NCBI RefSeq assembly: GCF_030247185.1
Contig: NC_080572.1
Span: forward strand, 228,585,435 to 228,649,434
Origin: Malaya genurostris
Lineage: Eukaryota > Arthropoda > Insecta > Diptera > Culicidae
Length of the DNA: 64,000 bases
Reading direction: 5' to 3'
How positions within the stretch are numbered: the first letter of the stretch is position 1; the number at the start of each line of letters is the position of its first letter. Positions 58,251-64,000 of the stretch are shown here, piece after piece. The notes beneath the pieces were generated by a model. It saw nothing but the letters and a program-made list of their open reading frames with translations. It did not search any database and was not told the DNA's origin. The translations under genes were made by a program, and so were the position numbers.

Positions 58251-58295
58251 AGAGCTATTCACGTGCGCTGCGAACGACTGTTCAACACCGACTGA

Positions 58296-58580
58296 TGAGA
58301 GTCGCCTTCGGTGAACAGTTTATCTCCCGTTTCACGCCTTTGGAATATTTCTTGTGGGCCATGTTAAGGCTTATATCTACAAGGATAAAACAGCAACGGA
58401 TGAACTGGAAGCCAGTATTGAAGCATTTATTCGTGAAATACCGGTTAGAGAGGAAATGCCAAAATTGGACCTTGCGCATGGGCCATCTAAAACGGAGCCG
58501 CTGCCAACATTTGCATGAAATCATCTTTAAACATTAAAATATATTGATAGTTCAATCGATTCCAATAAAAATTTCATCAA
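58296..58580 (+). pseudogene. Transposase 3' end between duplicates of the LINE's first 23 bp
   Basis: The plus strand reads, with one frameshift, the C-terminal end of a DDE transposase: FTPLEYFLWGHVKAYIY, then IEAFIREIPV, then after a shift NWTLRMGHLKRSRCQHLHEI, a stop, an 'aataaaaa' site and the junction. The block is flanked by identical 23-bp sequences (58273-58295 and 58581-58603), which are the 5' end of the adjoining LINE. It may be a retrocopied transcript end or a template-switch product. Confidence 0.65.
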
Positions 58581-58604
58581 AACGACTGTTCAACACCGAC
58601 TGAA

Positions 58605-59000
58605 GTTAGGTGTGGTTGTTTCGGAGTTATGGTCGATTATATAAACAATATGAACTTTGCACCCCCCTTGGACGAGATCCTTACTTTATACACCCACCTT
58701 CCCCCTTAAAAATACTCGTAGGATCATTTGAAGTGCAAATAATATCATTACTGTATCTATCAACTTTACATTAAAATTTCGTTTTTAAGAGGCATATTTA
58801 GGTCATTAAAAAAAAACCTATGGCCTTTAAAATGTATCTCGCCAAATTAGATAAATATTGTCTTGACCTCTCCCCTCTTTTAAGGACACTTGCTAGACAC
58901 CGTTTCCCCTAAAAATTTCCTTGGTACCTGTACCAAGTTTAATAGCAATCCGATCAGTAATTCTGGAGTTTTGCCGTTGCAAACATTATCCTTTTTTCTA
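58605..59000 (+). repeat. Y-family repeat, about 1.5 monomers
   Basis: 'gtttcggagttatggtcgat' (58617) and 'taatagcaatccgatcagta' (58939) mark successive monomers. The first is joined directly to the LINE target site. Confidence 0.7.
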
Positions 59001-59025
59001 TCTTCAGAGTTATATTTCATAACAT

Positions 59026-59096
59026 ACACAGTAGTTCAGTTGGCAGAACGATTTCCACGGATTGGAAAAGGTTGCGATTTAATAACTCGTGTCCCC
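59026..59096 (+). tRNA. Degraded tRNA-like sequence (tRNA pseudogene or SINE head)
   Basis: 'tagttcagttggcagaacg' is a good D-arm and A box (GTTC/GAAC stem). TTTCC/GGAAA with a 7-nt loop gives an anticodon arm. 'tgcgatttaataactcgtg' resembles a T-arm but the B box is mutated. No acceptor stem was paired. Probably the head of an old tRNA-derived SINE rather than a working tRNA gene. Confidence 0.4.
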
Positions 59097-59105
59097 AGTT
59101 TCCGT

Positions 59106-59319
59106 CGTCCCGGGTTGGCGGTTCAATGCATAGGACGCTGGTCTTACAAGCTAGTTGTCGTATGTTCGAGCACCGACCTGGAAGGATTCTTAGTGTCAGT
59201 AAAATCCATAGTACAAGCCATGCAATAATTCTGTACACTAAGAATCGGCTGCGAAGTCTGTTGAAACTCAAAGGCCAAATTCCACAAAAGGAATGTATTG
59301 CCAAGACTTTGCTTTGCTT
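59106..59319 (+). mobile_element. tRNA-derived SINE with 16-bp target-site duplication
   Basis: Flanked by TGTCCCCAGTTTCCGT at 59090-59105 and 59320-59335. The head has an A-box-like 'ggttggcggttcaatgcata' and a B box 'gtatgttcgagcaccgacc'. The body ends in repeated 'ctttg' (59305-59319), a typical SINE tail. Transcribed by RNA polymerase III and mobilised by a LINE, if active. It is inserted next to the older tRNA-like sequence. Confidence 0.88.
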
Positions 59320-59335
59320 TGTCCCCAGTTTCCGT

Positions 59336-60299
59336 ACTTCGTTATTTTCATTTTACCAGTCATATTTTAGTGTCATTCTCCTAATAGAAAGTTCTACATT
59401 GGGTATGTTATTATGTGGCGTATGTGAACAAAATAGTGTATTTTGGTAAGGTGTCTTTCTGTAAGTTTTTGTATTAAACTGAGACAGAAACAGCTAACAG
59501 TTTCATGCAACCAATTAGCTTTCGCAACTAACTCCACATTGACTATACGAAAAACGGCTATCCCTCTGTATCTTAGATTTGCAAATTTCTTCATTTGCCA
59601 ATACCTAGTTGCAAACATTAGATAACTATGAGTTTATAACTGTACCGATTCATAAGGGAAGGTTTTTGTTAACAATCAGGTATCTCAAAGCTTACTGCAC
59701 ATCAAAACACTATCAATTTCATGGTGTTTGCTCGAACAATCAAATAATTGAAAACACTCGAAAATACGCACAAAGATAGAAAAATGTTGAAATATTTATG
59801 TTACCCAGTCGGTTACCGAACTTGATCAAAAATTTTGTTGTTTGAAACGGATATTCATCGAAATTATTAACCATGAACAAGACATTTATGATTTTGGTTT
59901 TGCTCCTAGTGTGAGAGAAAACAAAAACATTGCAGATCAAACAGTTCACTTACGACTCACAGCCTTCTTAATTGAAAATTAGGACACAAATATTAGAGTG
60001 AAGGATTTACATGATTGTGTTTGTCAATTGTATTAGTATTTAACTTTATGATCGTTAGAAAAAGTCACAAATCTGCTCACTCAGTATTAATATAGCAATT
60101 TCTCAATTTGCTAACCAAAACTATAATCACAGAATAACATTTTTTGCAACAATGTATCATAGGCCAGCATAAAGCTGGAGAATGACTGTATTGTATAATT
60201 TAAAATATCGTCAAGTCTCGAAATAAAATCTTTGACGGAAATTCTAAACTAGCCTAGTATTCCTGCAGATTGCCATCTTCAGTTTGTCGTGGGGTGAGA
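59336..60299. other. Unassigned AT-rich DNA
   Basis: No gene or recognised repeat. Frames are of chance length. Confidence 0.3.
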
Positions 60300-60358
60300 T
60301 ACGTAGAATATGTAATGGGGAACGTGTCACTTGAGCCAATTTGTTCTGATTCCTGATT
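60300..60358 (-). repeat. Z module, third and more diverged copy
   Basis: On the minus strand it starts TCAGGAATCAGAACAAATTG at about 60357 and has ACACGT at +28 to +33. After about 40 bp it departs from the other two copies. Confidence 0.6.
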
Positions 60359-60760
60359 ATTGAAATTAAAGCACAAATTATTTACCAATCTATTCGAACT
60401 TGAAAAAGCATCAAGCCTACTGTTCGATTTTGATATTTGCTTCTCGATAGTGGAAGCAAAAATTTTAGCAAGAGTAGTGACCCGGACAAATTTTGCTTGT
60501 GCATCACGAAAATTCATACTACTCGCTCGCAAAGTTGTAGGAATTGATCAATTTAACCAAATTAACTGTTAGAAATGTAACAAAAGTATTCGGAGATCGT
60601 TTGTCCACAGCCCGTAGGTTCAGATCGGAAGGAATTACAATTTCGGATGTCACAAAATTGTCATAAAGATTGGCCCCTGTAACAAGCCTCCCTAACCTAG
60701 GGAATTGTGTGGTCCTAGACCACAACTAAGTTACCACGTTTCGCCTCGTTTCCGTGACCA
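60359..60760. other. Unassigned DNA
   Basis: No gene recognised on either strand; short open frames only. Confidence 0.3.
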
Positions 60761-60829
60761 TCAGCAATCAGTGCATCTCCATCACAGCAATCGTTTGCGA
60801 CGTTTCACATCTGCATAATTATTACACCG

Positions 60830-61000
60830 AAACCTCCATTCATCAATTCCGGTTCGAAAATACCCACATTTTAAGGGTTTTTAGGAATATTGATAAACCG
60901 GAAGTCGCCATCTTGGATTTCCGCACCACTTCAAATATCGTTTTCCGTCATCTACTCATCAATCCCGTTTCGAAAATACCCGTATTGTAGTAATTTCCAT
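60830..61000. repeat. Two direct units of about 117 bp
   Basis: 'catcaattccggttcgaaaa' near 60840 and 'catcaatcccgtttcgaaaa' near 60957 each lead into an 'atacccacattttaagg'-like block. Confidence 0.6.
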
Positions 61001-61042
61001 GGAGCCGGAAATTGTTTTCTTTGAATGCAAAAACCTCTTTTT

Positions 61043-61165
61043 ACGAAGTTGGTTCGTAAAAAAAGTTTACGTTATTTGGGATTTGGTTCGTAAAAAAAGC
61101 TTACGTTATTTGGGATTTGGTTCGTAAAAAGAGTTACGTAAAAAGAGGTAAGGTAAAAAAAGTGT
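61043..61165. repeat. Tandem 'gttcgtaaaaaaag' units, period about 38 bp
   Basis: Three copies of a 'tttacgttatttgggatttgg' block followed by 'ttcgtaaaaaaag', then derivatives 'cgtaaaaagagg'. Non-coding. Confidence 0.75.
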
Positions 61166-61458
61166 TCGTAAACGGAGGTTTGGGTGTATTGTTGGACACA
61201 GTCGAGACAAGAACGTTTTCGTGTTGGACTGACCATATTGGAGATTTCAGGAATTCAGAAATTACATAGGAATGTCATCTACAACCGAGCATTGAACTAA
61301 AATTACAGCAGGGCAGTTGACTTGTGAGAATGTGTTTACCAGGAATCGTGCAATAGGCAAATCCAGTTATTCGTTCGCCCAAGAAGCTGATAAACTTTGA
61401 CTAATGAGTACAAGTGATATTTAAATCGCGACTGTAATCATCAACTCTGTATAAAAAC

Positions 61459-61693
61459 TGTTCAAACCGACGACTGTGACAATGAGAGATTCTCTTTGTT
61501 TACTTTCTCTTTCGATTATTGCGGAATAGGCCTGCTTTTTTCGGTAATTTCTTCAGTGCGGATTCAAAGATGATAACTTTAGTTATTATTATCGGTAAAT
61601 AATTCTAGTGAAGGATTGCTAAGAGTACCGTAATAATCGAAAGAGAAAGTAAACAAAGAGAATCTCTCATTGTTACATTCGTCGTTTTGAACA
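61459..61693. mobile_element. MITE-like foldback with about 66-bp inverted arms
   Basis: Arms 61459-61524 and 61628-61693 are reverse complements with few mismatches (core 'agagattctctttgtttact'). They enclose about 100 bp. No coding sequence. Confidence 0.85.
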
Positions 61694-61740
61694 TTTCATA
61701 CAGAACTAAAATTTATGTATCCGTATTTTAAGCATTACAA

Positions 61741-62045
61741 GTTAATTTTAACTTTTGGTTAAAATCTGACACTTGAGTGGTTATTTTGTGTCGAGTAGTT
61801 AAATTTAAGTAGAATTGCGGTCCACTTCAAAGTTTGACGGATGGAAAGTTATTTGGGTTTATTTTGCACTGGAAATAATTTCGACTAAATAATTAATATT
61901 AGAGTTTTCTTTGAAAGATTTTTTTCAGTGTCGGAAAATAACCATCGATCTGTCAAAAATAACCATGCTCTCGAGCAGGGTTATTTTTGATAACATCAAC
62001 ATAACCACTCGAGTGTCAGATTTCAACCAAAAGTTAGAACTAACC
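61741..62045. mobile_element. MITE with about 48-bp inverted ends
   Basis: 61741-61788 and 61998-62045 are inverted ('taacttttggttaaaatctg' against its complement). They end in GTTA/TAAC and enclose about 210 bp. Adjacent to, but distinct from, the preceding foldback. Confidence 0.8.
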
Positions 62046-62839
62046 ACGAAATGGTTCACAGCCTAAGACATAAATTCTTCCAAGACGCCATAGCCCGAAA
62101 AAAAAAGTAAATATTTGGGGACATTGCCAAGCGCAAATTCAAGTAGAAGCAACAAACTGTTTTCAGTGAGATGCAGTTCAAGACAAACTGGCGTTTGATA
62201 AACAAAGCATGAGCTAATATTTGTTCCGTATTCTGTATGAATTGAACTTGAAATATAGACAGAATTTGCACATATGATAAAACCTTTGAAATATTTCACC
62301 AATTGTTGATCGTAACAACCTTTAAGTTTTTAGCAGCTCATTTACAACTATCATGAATACATTTCCTCTAAGCCTTTCTCAGATAGACTTCTTTAAGTGG
62401 CAAAGCCCACTATTAGTGACTCATTACCCACCTATCGATAATTTTGAGCTTACTGCCCACTACAACTGAGCTTGTGCCCACAGGTGGGCTAAAGAGACCA
62501 CTTTGGGAATCACTGTTCTGAAAGATGAAAAACTATAACAAAAGCGATCGATTTACAAGATTTTACAGCGTCTTGGCTTAGGTTATCTTTGAATACAAAC
62601 AACTTAAATGTATATAAGAAAATATATGATAGATAAATAACATATTTTAGGCTCTCATCTAGTATTTGTCGGAAAAATTTGTACGCGTGGTCCTGTTTTG
62701 AGCCTCATAACTATTTTATGTCGATTTGTACTTTCCTGGGTTAACTACCGAAATAGATTATCCGATTGTTTACAAACACGACTTTTTTATACAAATTTTT
62801 CTTTTTTTTCATTCGTATTTGTAGTCGTATGACTTATGT
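62046..62839. other. Unassigned DNA
   Basis: AT-rich; contains only short open frames with no recognised features. Confidence 0.3.
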
Positions 62840-64000
62840 CCCGAGCAAAGCCAAACATCAAAACGAGAGCAAATCGAAATCTTATTATGATAGCAACATC
62901 ACATTGAAATCTTAATATGATCTCTGCTCATCAATTTTTCAATTGATATCACATTTTGTTATCTTTTTGCTGTTACTTTGAAAATGAAAACTTGCGAGGC
63001 GAACATTTTGGGAAACTCCAAAAATGATTATTCAAAAGCAACAACTTAATAACCGCATCAAGATACGACTAATTCTATTAGGCAAATTGTTTTGACCATT
63101 GAAATACTCAACTTATTTCCACATAATTGCTCAAGATTGTGATAATGATTATTTGATAACGAAAGGCTGTTCATAACTACGTTAGATAATATTTTCGTTC
63201 TATAGAATAATGATTCAGTTAATTCAAATGTTGTCATAAACTTATTTTCATCAGCTTGGGTCGACAGTTTTCTCAATTTACATAAAAAAATGCACATTAA
63301 TTTTATTATTTCTTCGTCAAATCAGATCAATTTTACCTCCTTTGGTTAAGAATATTTATTTCCCCTGCCTCTTGTGAATATTTTCGTGACCCTCACTTAG
63401 TATCGTTTCTCGTCGAATGAATTTTATATTGAACTCCCCTTATGTTAGTGAACTTGCAACAGCTCTGTACCCTCTGAGTAGTGTAAAAAGTATCTGTGGT
63501 CGTCAAAAAAGAGAGGAGGGAGGAGGTGTCTATATTCTCCGACTTCCCTCGTTTTTCGACAAATAAGAGAAATGTAACAATAAACCTCTTCTTAGAGGCA
63601 CTTGCTACAAACTCCAACCTTTTGTTCACCTGTGCAATGAATATCTGATCTAGACAAGAAAAAATAGCTTTATTACCACCTCTGAATTGCAAAAGTACCT
63701 CTGTCAAATTTGGTGATAATTTAGTGAGTTGTTATGGAATTATTCCGATATTTACAAACAATGAGCTGAAAGCTTCTTCAATATACACTTGCTATCTTTT
63801 ACCCTTACGATCATCTATTAGTTGTAATAAATATAACACCGTTTACCGTTAGAAACATTACACCTCCCTTTTCAAAGGCACTTGCTGCATTCACCCCCCA
63901 TATAAGCATCTAAGATATGCAAAATGTTGCTATGGTCTTAGCGGGTCCCCCCGCCTCCCCTGTTAAGGACACTTGCTACGCTCTCTCTACCATTAAAATA
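62840..64000. mobile_element. Second copy of the CCCGAGCA TIR element, left part, truncated by the window
   Basis: Begins CCCGAGCAAAGCCAAACATC and follows 8607-9560 with short differences, including the Y monomers from about 63395. It lacks the Z insertion found at 9034-9103, which confirms that Z is a later insert there. The right end lies beyond 64000. Confidence 0.82.

Larger units (their letters stand above)
55926..58295 (-). mobile_element. Juan/Jockey-like LINE with both ends but a large internal deletion
   Basis: On the minus strand it begins TCAGTCGGTGTTGAACAGTC (58295 downward) and ends in a poly(A) tract (plus T9-10 at 55927-55936). AAGTTAGGTGTGGTT flanks it at about 55914-55928 and 58603-58618, a target-site duplication. 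Inside are a 5' UTR with hairpins, the start of ORF1, then the end of the ORF2 linker and RT. The rest of ORF1 and the whole endonuclease are deleted. Confidence 0.82.

Overview
The window looks like a chromosomal piece of a dipteran genome, most probably a culicine mosquito. That placement is inference from the mix of R1-clade and Jockey/Juan-like LINEs, mariners, tRNA-derived SINEs, short-TIR elements and dispersed non-coding repeats with frequent 'TCCGGTTCCGGAGTTATAG'-type blocks. No bacterial features were seen. Nearly everything is transposable-element DNA, much of it nested. Only one large coding exon looks like host protein-coding sequence (13897-16150, + strand). Repeat coordinates are read by eye and are approximate unless a junction is stated.

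Repeat labels used below. A-family: blocks of about 0.9 kb with 'TCCGGTTCCGGAGTTATAG' and an end reading 'atcattacaccactaggtgg'. B-family: related, about 1.5-1.9 kb. X-family: about 1.1-1.6 kb, ending in 'gtaatgtcagagacataact'. Y-family: about 260-bp monomers containing 'caatccgttcagtagtt'. D-family: about 150 bp. Z: a 63-70 bp conserved module.

Layout. 1-7.1 kb: two large arrays of one 11-bp satellite flank a complete 668-codon retroviral/baculovirus-F-like envelope ORF (minus strand) with no gag or pol beside it. 7.1-13.2 kb: a Jockey-type LINE split by a 166-bp retroposon and by a 4,075-bp TIR element, which itself carries Y, Z and X copies. 13.9-16.15 kb: an internal host exon with SILK and KVHF docking motifs for protein phosphatase 1. 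16.4-24.2 kb: A and B repeats, including an inverted pair of about 0.9-kb arms, plus a LINE fragment. 24.2-30.7 kb: a Y repeat interrupted by an R1-clade LINE (14-bp target-site duplication), whose poly(A) tail is interrupted by an X element carrying a histone-type 3' stem-loop on the minus strand. 31-33.1 kb: one RNase H-bearing LINE inserted in another, with a 38-bp duplication. 33-45.6 kb: A and Y repeats, two mariner remnants, an 826-bp TIR element and, at 37.05-37.11 kb, a canonical TATA/Inr/DPE core promoter. 45.8-54.7 kb: a (TAA)n array, poorly assignable DNA, and A, X and LINE fragments. 54.7-64 kb: a 1.2-kb TA-flanked TIR element, a Juan-like LINE with intact ends but a large internal deletion, a transposase 3' end between copies of the LINE's first 23 bases, a tRNA-derived SINE, two MITEs, and a second copy of the 4-kb TIR element running off the end.

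The parts worth following up are the isolated intact Env ORF between satellite arrays, the PP1-docking host exon, the histone-like stem-loop in a mobile repeat, and the conserved Z module, which looks like the promoter end of a non-LTR retrotransposon.
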